Source of the DNA: Mycolicibacter virginiensis
Lineage (GTDB): Bacteria > Actinomycetota > Actinomycetes > Mycobacteriales > Mycobacteriaceae
DNA length: 64,000 bases
Reading direction: 5' to 3'
Assembly (NCBI RefSeq): GCF_022374935.2
Contig: NZ_CP092430.2
Coordinates: 1,860,001 to 1,924,000 of the forward strand
The notes under the pieces are model-generated. The model made no database searches. It was not told the origin of the DNA and was given only the letters and a program-made list of their open reading frames with translations. Shown one piece after another: positions 8,616-16,821 of the stretch. The translations under genes and the position numbers were made by a program. The number at the start of each line of letters is the position of its first letter. Positions within the stretch are counted from its first letter, which is position 1.

Positions 8616-10382
8616 TCAGGAGTGCGAACTCCACCAGGCGTAGAACTGCTCCAGCGTGGGTGTGTTTCGTTCCGTTCGCAGTGAGCCGATCACCAGGTTG
8701 GCGTCGTTGGTCCAGACCAGTACGGGCGACCCCTGCCGCATGCCGCACAGCAGTGTTCCGGCCGTCTTGTCCGGGGTGGCGGTGCGGTGCCAGGCCCCCG
8801 GAGACTGGATCCGGCCCGGGCAGTTGACGACGGTGGTGGACTGCACCGTGTTGTCGAAGCTCTGGCGCAGCGCCGTGGCATCGGGGAACAGTGCGTAAGT
8901 CGCAGCGGGCGGGCCGTCGACGTCGGTGTTGCGACCACACGTCACTTCGGCGATGGCCCCGCCCGTCGGCGCGGACGACGTACAGGTGTCCTGCGGATAG
9001 CCCGACGGCAGCAGCTTGAGCAGACGAGCCTGCGCCTCGGCCGACGACACCGTCGTCGTGGGTTGACTCGCCCCGGCGGCGGACTGCGAGGTGTCGGTGT
9101 CGGCGGCCAGTTCGTCAGAACCCGATCGGTTCGTCATCCAGGTGATCAACCCGACGACCACGATCAGTGCCGCCCCGAGGCGCAGCAGCAGCTTGCGTTT
9201 GGCGGGGTCGTGGTGCAGCCGCAGTCGCCGTGACGCGCTGAACCAGTCGTCGGCGGCCGTCGAGACCCGGGGCAGGCCGGACTGCCCGGTGGGGCGGGCG
9301 GCGGACACGGGTTCCGGAATCGGGGCGGGCTGGACCGGCGGCGGGGTTGGTTGCACCTCGGGCGCCGGCGGCACCTCACGCACCGGGGCCGGGGCAACCT
9401 CGGCGGCCGCAGCCGGCGGTGCCGACGACTCGGCTGCTGTCGCCTCGTCCGGTACCACCGGCGGCGCGCCGGGCGGTGGCACTTCGAGCAGCGGCGGAGT
9501 CGACTGCTGACTGGCCTCATAGATCTGCAGCGTCCGGTGCTGGTCGGGCGCGCTGAGCGCCTGATAGGCCGCGGTCGCCAGCTCCGCGGCGTTGGCATAA
9601 CGGTTCTGCGGATCCTTGGCCATACCTTTGGCGACGACCTCGTCCAACGCGGCCGGGATGGTCGCGCCGGCCAGACTGGGCCGCGGAATCGGTTTGGTCT
9701 GATGCGCGTTGGCCAGCATCTTGAGGCTGTCGGCTCGGTAGGGCGGCGAACCCGTCAAGCACTGGTAGAGCACACATGCCAGCGCATAGACGTCGACGGC
9801 CGGCCCGAAGTCACTGCCGGAGAACAGCTCCGGCGCCGCGTACTTCCAGCGGGCACCGGCGTTCTCGGCATCGGCCGCCTCGGCCCCGGGCGCGCCGGCC
9901 AACCCGAAATCCACCAGATAGACGAAGTCATCACCGGTCAGCAGGATGTTGCGCGGTTTGATGCCGCGGTGGATCACGCCGGCGCTGTGCGCGGCATCCA
10001 GGGCCGACGCCGCCTGCCACACCACGTTCACCGCACGCGAGGGAGGCAGTACCCCGTTGCGCTTCAACACCGCGGCCAAGTCGGCACCGGCCACCAGCGG
10101 CATATCGATGAACACCTGGCCGTCGAGCTCGCCGTAGTCGCGGACGGGGACCACGTGCGGCTCCTGAACCCGCCCGACGACCAGCGCCTCGCGCTGCAGC
10201 CATTCCCGGAACGCCGGGTTCCCGCCCAACGCCGGCGCCAGCAGTTTGAGCGCAGCGGTGCGGTCCTTCTGCGTGTCGACCGCCTCGTACACCTCACCGG
10301 TGGTTCCGCGTCCCAGCAGTCGTTTCAGGAGGTAGCGCCCCACCCGTGACCCAGCCCGCGAACCCGACGCGGTCTCGCTCAT
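8616..10382 (-). CDS. Membrane Ser/Thr protein kinase homologue with HRG in place of HRD (probable pseudokinase)
   Basis: This 588-residue protein has a cytoplasmic kinase-fold domain (residues 15-275), a Pro/Ala-rich linker, one transmembrane helix (about 399-417) and an extracytoplasmic domain with four cysteines (467, 482, 521, 546). The glycine loop (Gly24-Gly29), Lys46, Glu65, Asn145, DFG (158-160) and APE (183-185) are all present. The catalytic-loop Asp is Gly140 (VIHRGIKPRN), confirmed in the codons CAC CGC GGC. The activation segment between DFG and APE contains no Ser or Thr at all. It is therefore likely catalytically weak or dead, acting as a sensor or scaffold. GAGGAG precedes the ATG at 10382. 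It resembles the PknE/PknF/PknJ group in layout. Confidence 0.88.
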   Translation of the reverse strand: MSETASGSRAGSRVGRYLLKRLLGRGTTGEVYEAVDTQKDRTAALKLLAPALGGNPAFREWLQREALVVGRVQEPHVVPVRDYGELDGQVFIDMPLVAGADLAAVLKRNGVLPPSRAVNVVWQAASALDAAHSAGVIHRGIKPRNILLTGDDFVYLVDFGLAGAPGAEAADAENAGARWKYAAPELFSGSDFGPAVDVYALACVLYQCLTGSPPYRADSLKMLANAHQTKPIPRPSLAGATIPAALDEVVAKGMAKDPQNRYANAAELATAAYQALSAPDQHRTLQIYEASQQSTPPLLEVPPPGAPPVVPDEATAAESSAPPAAAAEVAPAPVREVPPAPEVQPTPPPVQPAPIPEPVSAARPTGQSGLPRVSTAADDWFSASRRLRLHHDPAKRKLLLRLGAALIVVVGLITWMTNRSGSDELAADTDTSQSAAGASQPTTTVSSAEAQARLLKLLPSGYPQDTCTSSAPTGGAIAEVTCGRNTDVDGPPAATYALFPDATALRQSFDNTVQSTTVVNCPGRIQSPGAWHRTATPDKTAGTLLCGMRQGSPVLVWTNDANLVIGSLRTERNTPTLEQFYAWWSSHS

Positions 10383-10448
10383 CACCGACTCCTCACGACG
10401 ATATTGCCGCCAATGATTTCATCACTGAACCGCGCCGCTATCAGCCGG

Positions 10449-11561
10449 TCAGCGGCCGGTGAGGTTGCTGATCGTCATGATCTCCAGATTCCGGTATGCG
10501 CGACCGGTGGGTTGCACCAGATCGTGGAACCAGGTCTGCGGCTCGGCGGTGTAGGGGTTATCCCAGGAGTCCCACGGCAGGTAGGTTTGGGTTCGCCCGG
10601 CGACGAAGCCCCAGTTGTAGGCGCCCACATTGTGGCGCTTCATGATGGGCAGAATCCCGTCGATGGTGTTGCCGCGGGTACGCGCCAGATATTCGGTGCA
10701 CATCATCGGCCGGCCCAAGGGCGCCAGTTCGGCGATGCGCTCACTGAACGTCGCCGGCTTGTCGTACGAGTGGAACGTGATGACGTCGGAGCTGTTGAGT
10801 TGGGTGTTGACGATCGTGCTGCCCTGACGCGAGCCTTCCCAGATGCCGCTGGTCAACGGCTGACGGGCATCGACCGAGCGGGCCCAACTGAACACCTGGG
10901 GCAGCAGGTCACTGATGTAATCCAGCTTGTCCGACCGTTCGACGGCGCTGTATTCGCGGGCCATGTTGTCCGGCTCGTTCCACAGGTCCCAGGCCAGGAT
11001 CCGTTCGTCGTACCGGAACTGAGTCATCACACCGGTGACGTAGTCGTGCAGGGTGCGGTAGTAGTTGCGGTCCCCGAGCCGGTCGGCGCCGGGGCTCTGC
11101 ACCCATCGTGAATTGTGGATGCCGACTCGCGGGGCCAGCTGTGGTCCGGCCTTGGGGTGCGGGTCCCAGCAGGAATCGAACAGTACGAACATCGGCTTGA
11201 TGCGGTGGCGCGCGGCGACCGCAACGAACTGGCCCAGCCGGTACTGGAAACCCCGCTGATCGGCGGCCCACAGCTGGTCATGCAGGAACACCCGCACGGT
11301 GTTGAAGCCTGCCGATCGGGCCCAGCCCAACTCGGAGTCGATCCGCCGCAGATCGAAGGTGCCCGGCTGAAACATCTCGAGCTGATTGACTGCGGTGGAG
11401 GTGATGTAGTTGGAGCCGACCGGCCAACCCTGCGCCTGATACCAGCGGTTCACCCGGTCGATCGACCACCGGCCGGGGTCCGCGCCGGCGCGCGGCAGCC
11501 GGCTCAAGGTGGGACCCGCCGCCAGCAGGAGGGGGAGCCCCAGTGCCGTTCGACGCTTCAC
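10449..11561 (-). CDS. Exported cellulase-like (GH5/clan GH-A) glycoside hydrolase
   Basis: This 370-residue glycosidase starts at the GTG at 11561. The N-terminus KRRTALGLPLLLAAG is a short basic, hydrophobic export signal with a twin-arginine look. The TIM-barrel shows the clan GH-A acid/base motif WDLWNEPDN and a later Glu in MMCTEYLAR as the probable nucleophile. The open frame extends another 96 codons upstream, but that part is antisense to the divergent SDR and not protein-like. The substrate is unknown; a beta-glycan of plant or self origin is possible. It lies downstream of no obvious partner. Confidence 0.8.
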   Translation of the reverse strand: MKRRTALGLPLLLAAGPTLSRLPRAGADPGRWSIDRVNRWYQAQGWPVGSNYITSTAVNQLEMFQPGTFDLRRIDSELGWARSAGFNTVRVFLHDQLWAADQRGFQYRLGQFVAVAARHRIKPMFVLFDSCWDPHPKAGPQLAPRVGIHNSRWVQSPGADRLGDRNYYRTLHDYVTGVMTQFRYDERILAWDLWNEPDNMAREYSAVERSDKLDYISDLLPQVFSWARSVDARQPLTSGIWEGSRQGSTIVNTQLNSSDVITFHSYDKPATFSERIAELAPLGRPMMCTEYLARTRGNTIDGILPIMKRHNVGAYNWGFVAGRTQTYLPWDSWDNPYTAEPQTWFHDLVQPTGRAYRNLEIMTISNLTGR

Positions 11562-11673
11562 GAAGTGACCATAGCGTCCGGACCTGTCACCGGGCGTTCG
11601 AACGCGCCGCCTGTCGCCGAGCAAATCGGGCGGTGGCACCTGGGGCGACAGCGGCCACCTAAACTGGCCGACT

Positions 11674-12510
11674 ATGTCGCAGCACCTGCAGGATAAGGTC
11701 GTCGTCATCACCGGTGCGGGTGGCGGATTCGGCAAACTGATCGCCGAGAAGTGCGCCGCCGCCGGAGCCCGCGTGGTCGGCGTGGACATCGGCGCCGAGA
11801 ACCTTGCGGCGGTCTTCGACGGGATCCGCGAGGCCGGCCTGTCGGGCACCTATCAGGTCGCCGACGTCACCGACATCGAACAGATGAAGGCCGCCGTGCA
11901 GCATGCGGTGCAGACCTTCGGTGCGGTGGACGTCATCGTCAACAATGCCGGTGTGATGCCACTGGCCTATTTCGCCGATCACGACAAGGCCTGGCAGCAC
12001 TGGCACCGGGCGATCGACATCAACATCAAGGGTGTGGTGAACGGCATTTCAGCCGTCTACGACCAGATGATCGAGCAGGGCCGCGGTCACGTCGTCAACA
12101 TCTCCTCGATCTACGGCAACGCAGGTGTGGCCGGCTCGGGGGTCTACAGCGCGACCAAGGCCGCGGTCGCCGTCCTGTCGGACTCGCTGCGCAGCGAGGC
12201 GAAGGGAAAGATCAAGGTGACCACGGTCAAGCCGACCGGTGTGCTGGGCACCAATCTCGGCAGAGGCGTGGTCAACGGCTCCGCGATCATGGGCATCGTG
12301 GGATCCCGCGGTGAGAGCTACATGCGGTCGGTCACCGCGTTCGCCGAGGGCACCCTGGACCCTGAGCAGACCGACATCGACTCGGTGAAGTACTGGCTGA
12401 TCACCCCCGAAGACCTCGCCGAGGCGGTGGTGCACGTCATCGACCAGCCCTGGGGCATCAGCATCAGTGACATCACCGTGCGAGCCAGCGGCGAAGACTA
12501 CATCTACTGA
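11674..12510 (+). CDS. Short-chain dehydrogenase/reductase
   Basis: This 278-residue classical SDR has the cofactor motif TGAGGGFG near the N-terminus, the NNAG motif (IVNNAGVMPL) and the catalytic Ser and YSATK. It is an NAD(P)-dependent oxidoreductase of unknown substrate. It sits 13 bp upstream of an acyl-CoA synthetase gene on the same strand, so the two may act on the same acid or alcohol substrate (inference). Confidence 0.88.
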   Translation: MSQHLQDKVVVITGAGGGFGKLIAEKCAAAGARVVGVDIGAENLAAVFDGIREAGLSGTYQVADVTDIEQMKAAVQHAVQTFGAVDVIVNNAGVMPLAYFADHDKAWQHWHRAIDINIKGVVNGISAVYDQMIEQGRGHVVNISSIYGNAGVAGSGVYSATKAAVAVLSDSLRSEAKGKIKVTTVKPTGVLGTNLGRGVVNGSAIMGIVGSRGESYMRSVTAFAEGTLDPEQTDIDSVKYWLITPEDLAEAVVHVIDQPWGISISDITVRASGEDYIY

Positions 12511-12523
12511 CCGGAGGTAGCCC

Positions 12524-14086
12524 GTGCCCCACTGGGATACACCGGCCTACACCGCCGCCGAGGCGGCCCGCTATCACGCCGTCGGCTGGTGGTCGCAGAC
12601 CACGCTGTCGGACGCGGTGCGCCGCAACGCCCAGCAGTTCCCCGCCCGGGACGCCTATGTGGACTATCTCGGCGCGGGCTTGACGTGGCAGGAATTCGAC
12701 ACCGCGGCAGACGTATTGGCGGCGCGGTTGGCCGGTGCCGGAGTGCGCACCGGAGACCGGATCGCGGTCTGGCATCGCGATGCCGTGGCCATCCATGTGC
12801 TGTTCGTGGCGATCGAGCGCTGCGGGGCCATCGTGGTCGGTATCGGTGCCCGGGCCGGAACTCGCGAGGTGGCTGCGATTCTGACCGCTTCGCAGGCCCA
12901 GCTACTGATCACCGATGAGCAGCGGCACGCCGCCGCGGCAGGACTCGAGATCGCAACGCTGAGCATCGATGAGCTGCAGGCCGCCGAGATCGGGGTACCG
13001 GGTCCGCAACTCGGCGCCGATGACGTCTTCTTGATCAACTCCACTTCCGGCACCACCGGGCTGCCCAAGTGTGTGGTGCACACCCAGAATCGCTGGCACT
13101 ACTTTCACCAGCTGGCAGTCGCCAACGGGGAGTTGAGCCCCGATGATGTTTTCTTGCCGATCATTCCCACGCCGTTCGGTTTCGGGCTCTGGACCAGCCA
13201 CACCACTCCGATCCACCTCGGCGCCACGGCAATCCTGTTGGACCGCTTCACCGCAGCCGCGACCTGCGCCGCGATTGCTGCCCATCGGGTCACGGTATTG
13301 TGCTGTGTCAGCACTCAATTGACCATGATGATGGCGGATCCGGCTAGCCGCGAGTTCGACTTGAGCTCGTTGCGGGTGGTGTTCACCGGCGGCGAGGCGT
13401 TGCCCTACCGGCCGGCCGCGGAGTTCGAGGAGCTGACCGGGGCGAAAATCCTGCAGTTCTACGGATCCAATGAGACTGGCGTGCTCAGCGCCACCACGCT
13501 CGACGACTCGTTGGAGCGGCGGTTGCGTACCGGTGGGCGAATCGTCGGCGAGATGGCGGTCCGGTTGTTCGGCGGCGAGGACGGCAACACCGACGTGACC
13601 GACACCGGCCGTGGGCAGCCCGCCTGCCGGGGGCCGGCCACCAGCCTCGGCTACTTGAACGGCGTCGATCACGACAAGCTGTTCACCACCGACGGCTGGA
13701 TGCGCATGGGCGACATCTGCGAGATCGACGCCGACGGCTATCTCAGTGTCACCGGGCGGACCTCGGATTTCATTCTGCGCGGCGGCAAGAACATCAGCGC
13801 CGCCCAGGTCGAAGACGCGGTGATGACTCATCCGGCGATCGCGGTGGCGGCCGCGGTGCCGATGCGCGACGAAGTGTTCGGCGAGAAGGTGTGCGTCTAC
13901 GTCGAACTCGCGGAGGTGGCGCGCGCCGGCACCTTGGAATTGGCCGAACTCGTCGAGCATCTGCTGGCCCTCGGGGTGTCCAAAGAGCTGCTGCCGGAAC
14001 GCCTTGTCGTCATCGACGAGTTGCCGCGTTCATCCGGCGGCAAGATCGCCAAGGGCCAGTTGCGCGAAATCAGCGGTCACTCGTAG
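12524..14086 (+). CDS. Class I adenylate-forming acyl-CoA synthetase (FadD-like)
   Basis: This 520-residue ANL-superfamily ligase would convert a carboxylic acid to its CoA thioester through an acyl-adenylate. The P-loop-like motif STSGTTGLPK, the acceptor motif YGSNETG, the hinge region GRTSDFILRGGKNI and the C-terminal catalytic Lys in SSGGKIAKGQL are all visible. The usual GEL-x2-RGP strand is altered to RGQPACRGPAT. A GGAGGT precedes the GTG at 12524. It is probably co-transcribed with the upstream SDR, and its last 10 bp overlap the convergent ankyrin gene. Chain length and aromatic versus aliphatic preference cannot be told. Confidence 0.87.
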   Translation: MPHWDTPAYTAAEAARYHAVGWWSQTTLSDAVRRNAQQFPARDAYVDYLGAGLTWQEFDTAADVLAARLAGAGVRTGDRIAVWHRDAVAIHVLFVAIERCGAIVVGIGARAGTREVAAILTASQAQLLITDEQRHAAAAGLEIATLSIDELQAAEIGVPGPQLGADDVFLINSTSGTTGLPKCVVHTQNRWHYFHQLAVANGELSPDDVFLPIIPTPFGFGLWTSHTTPIHLGATAILLDRFTAAATCAAIAAHRVTVLCCVSTQLTMMMADPASREFDLSSLRVVFTGGEALPYRPAAEFEELTGAKILQFYGSNETGVLSATTLDDSLERRLRTGGRIVGEMAVRLFGGEDGNTDVTDTGRGQPACRGPATSLGYLNGVDHDKLFTTDGWMRMGDICEIDADGYLSVTGRTSDFILRGGKNISAAQVEDAVMTHPAIAVAAAVPMRDEVFGEKVCVYVELAEVARAGTLELAELVEHLLALGVSKELLPERLVVIDELPRSSGGKIAKGQLREISGHS

Positions 14087-14787
14087 CCTTCGTAAACCTG
14101 CGACGGGCCCTCGGGTGTGATGAGGTAACCGACCGTCGCGACGTGCACATCGCCGACCGGGTCGAGTTCTCGATAGCCGCCGACCACTTCGATGTCGTTA
14201 TCGCGCAGCCCGATCCGAAACCCGCCCCACAGGTAGGGCACCGGGAACCACAGTTGTCTTCTGGGTAGCTCGTGCAGCACCTCGACGGGGGGATAGCGGA
14301 GCATCTGGCGCAGGTCGCCGTCGCGGAACAGGTGTTGGATCAGGTCGTCGATCACGGCGGTGAGCTGGAAGTTGAGCGCGGCGACCCGGTCGGGGTCAAG
14401 GGCGGCCGGGGGAGGCTTGAGCACCTCCAGCAGTTCGGCGGACCGTTGGTGTTCGACGGCCAGGTCATAGGCGGTGCGACCGGCGGCATCCGGCTGCGAG
14501 CGCAGCGCACCCTGCTCGATCAGCCAGGACGCGACATCGGCAGACGCGCCGTGCCAGCCGGCCTGATGCAGCACCGTCAGCCAGGTCTTGCCGCCGGGCC
14601 GCCAGGCCTTGACATCGACCACATGATCGCCGCGGTCGAGTTCCCGGATCACTGTGCTCCACTTGCCTCGTTTGGCCATGTCGGCCAGGTACAGGGCGGC
14701 CTGTGCCTGCCGGTTGCCCAGCAGCGAGCGGTCCATCACGCCCGGCCACAGCGGCGCGTTGTTGCGGATCTCGGCGTAGGTCGTCAC
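14077..14787 (-). CDS. Ankyrin-repeat domain protein
   Basis: This 236-residue cytoplasmic protein has about three ankyrin-type helical repeats between residues 35 and 125, including WLTVLHQAGWHGASADVASW and AAGRTAYDLAVEHQ. The C-terminal half is mixed and contains the aromatic stretch LWFPVPYLWGGFRI. There is no signal peptide or membrane helix. It overlaps the convergent synthetase by 10 bp. Ankyrin repeats mediate protein binding; the partner is not evident from the neighbours. Confidence 0.75.
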   Translation of the reverse strand: MTTYAEIRNNAPLWPGVMDRSLLGNRQAQAALYLADMAKRGKWSTVIRELDRGDHVVDVKAWRPGGKTWLTVLHQAGWHGASADVASWLIEQGALRSQPDAAGRTAYDLAVEHQRSAELLEVLKPPPAALDPDRVAALNFQLTAVIDDLIQHLFRDGDLRQMLRYPPVEVLHELPRRQLWFPVPYLWGGFRIGLRDNDIEVVGGYRELDPVGDVHVATVGYLITPEGPSQVYEGYE

Positions 14788-14832
14788 GGTGCCATCTTCT
14801 CGCGGTTCGGGCCGCGATACCTGAAGTCGCGG

Positions 14833-16221
14833 CTATGGATCCTCATCCTCGTCGAGGAGTTCCTCCGGGTGGTGGAGATGGTTGATCCGCGGTGGGGCTG
14901 TTCCGTCGGTCCAGGCCAGTCGACCTTGCTCGGTGACCATCGTCTGTAGATCGCCACGGGTGGCACCGCCGTGGTCGCCGCCGCAGGCGAAATAGAGCTC
15001 GTCGGGATTGCTGCGCCCGCCGCGTGCCCAATCGGTCGAATGGTGGACCTCGCAGTGGTAGCCGGGCTCCGGACAGTTCGGTCTGGTGCATCCGCGGTCG
15101 CGGGCGTGGCAGATGATCCTGTGATCCAACGTGGCGATGCGCTTGCTGCGGCCCAGATACAGCGGCCGCTCTGAGTGGTCGTCGAAGACTGCCAGGTAGT
15201 GAATCGAGTTGGCCGCCATGCTGATCAGGTCACGCATCGGAAGGCGGCTGCCACCACCGGTGCGGGCCGCAGGCGGCATCGGGACGTCCGGGTCGGCCAT
15301 CGCGCGGACCGCCTGGTCGAGGTCGGCGAGTTTGGTGACGGCGATGACGGTCACCGGAACGCCGCGGTGAGTGCCCATGGCGCCGGACTCGATGCCATGT
15401 CGCAGCGCCAGTTTGAGGGCGTCGTGGTCGCGTTGCCCCGATGATCGGGTATCGCGTTCGGTGGCGCCGTCGGGTTGGCGGTGGCCGGGCCGGACCGCAG
15501 CGATGGCTGCTTCGAGGTAGGCGCGGGTTTCCGGGTCGATGCAGCCGTTCAGCTTGCTCATTCCATCGGGACCTTGACGGCCCAGGACGAGGTTGCGCCG
15601 CCGTGCCCGGTCTTCGTCGGTGAAGTTGCCGTCGGGATTGAGGTGATCGGCGATGGCGTGACCGAGTGCGGTCACGAAGACGGCGTCCTGTTCGGTGGCG
15701 TGGCGCACCAGAGTCCTTTCGGCAGCCTCGCGATCGGCCGGTGCGACTTTCGCGGGTAGCTCGTCGAGGGCTTTCGCGACCGCCTTTATGTGGTCATCGC
15801 CGATACGGCCATCCTCGACAGCGGCGGCGACTTCGGGAAGTTCGGGCGGGGTCGGGGGTCCGGTCAGGTTGCGCCGCGGCCGGATACGGGCGGCGATGCG
15901 GAACCGGCGCCGGACCTCGGCGCGGGTGATGCGCAGGCGCGACCACAGCAGGTCCGTGATCTTGGTGTCGGCGGGCAGTCGGGGATCGTCGGGGCCGTCG
16001 GCCGGGTCGGCGATCTCGCCGAAGATGCGATAGGACAGGCCGCGATTGACTCTGTGCTGGGTTTCGAGGCGTTCGGCGACTTCCACGCGAAACGCGTTGC
16101 CGACGATGTCGGTGTCGGCGCAGCGGAGCCGGGCCTGGGCGTCGTCGATCAGTGTCAGGTCCGCGCGGATGGCTGCGCGCGCCGCCGCGGCGGGAGGGAG
16201 GACCTGATCGGGCTCGGACAC
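14833..16221 (-). CDS. DUF222 / HNH endonuclease (13E12 repeat family)
   Basis: This 462-residue protein has an N-terminal helical DUF222 region, with RITRAEVRRRFRIAARI resembling a DNA-binding part. A C-terminal HNH nuclease module contains CTRPNCPEPG and CEVHHSTDWARGG followed by C-x4-H. Such proteins are numerous and often repeated in mycobacterial genomes (REP13E12) and behave like mobile or selfish DNA. I chose the GTG at 16221; GGAGGT directly abuts it, which is unusually close, so a different start is possible. The long in-frame extension upstream reads antisense to a decayed toxin gene and is not used. Confidence 0.82.
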   Translation of the reverse strand: MSEPDQVLPPAAAARAAIRADLTLIDDAQARLRCADTDIVGNAFRVEVAERLETQHRVNRGLSYRIFGEIADPADGPDDPRLPADTKITDLLWSRLRITRAEVRRRFRIAARIRPRRNLTGPPTPPELPEVAAAVEDGRIGDDHIKAVAKALDELPAKVAPADREAAERTLVRHATEQDAVFVTALGHAIADHLNPDGNFTDEDRARRRNLVLGRQGPDGMSKLNGCIDPETRAYLEAAIAAVRPGHRQPDGATERDTRSSGQRDHDALKLALRHGIESGAMGTHRGVPVTVIAVTKLADLDQAVRAMADPDVPMPPAARTGGGSRLPMRDLISMAANSIHYLAVFDDHSERPLYLGRSKRIATLDHRIICHARDRGCTRPNCPEPGYHCEVHHSTDWARGGRSNPDELYFACGGDHGGATRGDLQTMVTEQGRLAWTDGTAPPRINHLHHPEELLDEDEDP

Positions 16222-16316
16222 ACCTCCAACGTATCGAACAATTGTGCGAATACCGGAGGTCGAACGGTTGGTTGTGGATGAATCGGGCAACTGTGGATGA
16301 AACGCCCGGTTCGACG

Positions 16317-16679
16317 CTAGCCGGCCTCCGTGACCTGCCCCCAAACATTCAGTACTGCTTCGAGGGCATCGTGTGCGGATACGGTGATGTGGGTTTGTCC
16401 GGCAAGTTGCCGTTGCCATTCGGCGTCCGACGGCGCCGCTGTGAACAGATGCGGTTCGGGACGCCTGTTGGTCGGGCCATGTTGGTCGAAGAGGTTCGCC
16501 GCTCACGCATCAATGGCTCCGAGTTGACCCAACGTCCAGAGATCCCATAGGTCGCGTGCAGCGCGACGATCCGCCCACGTCGTCGTCCTCGACGCGGCAA
16601 AAACTGGCAGCGTGTGAACCCGGAGTGTGGCTGCCGGTGCATCCCTCAGCGCTGGATCGAGATCGAGCTCGTCGTTAAC
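16317..16679 (-). pseudogene. Degraded C-terminus of an AbiEii-type nucleotidyltransferase toxin
   Basis: One reverse frame of 121 codons, interrupted by a single TGA at 16503-16505, encodes ADRRAARDLWDLWTLGQLGAI and, after the stop, AANLFDQHGPTNRRPEPHLF and HITVSAHDALEAVLNVWG. The RDLxDLWxL-x-GAI segment and what follows match the C-terminal part of AbiEii/DUF1814 toxins as I remember them. The segment just upstream (TLPVFAASRTTTW) sits where the family has a conserved AxEKL-x-A stretch, which has decayed. No N-terminal nucleotidyltransferase motif or antitoxin survives in 16680-16821. The rest of the gap between the HNH gene and tex (16222-16316 and 16680-16821) holds no gene I can support. 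Confidence 0.6.
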
Positions 16680-16821
16680 GCTCTATAGAACGCATGCCGA
16701 CTTCTATCGGGATGTTCGGCGAGGCCGACGTGGACGGCATCGTAGCCATCCTGCGCGCGGTCAAAAGCCACGCCGTGCCGCACCCGGGAACTGTCAGCGG
16801 CGTTCGGTAGGGTCCGTCGGC

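Noticed and set aside
7267..8643. 458-codon forward open frame, Arg/Gly-rich
   Set aside because: It lies antisense to the MPT63-like genes, is extremely low-complexity, and has no start context; it is a shadow of GC-rich codons.
16694..16810. 38-codon forward frame before tex
   Set aside because: No Shine-Dalgarno sequence and no recognisable similarity; likely chance or part of the decayed toxin locus.
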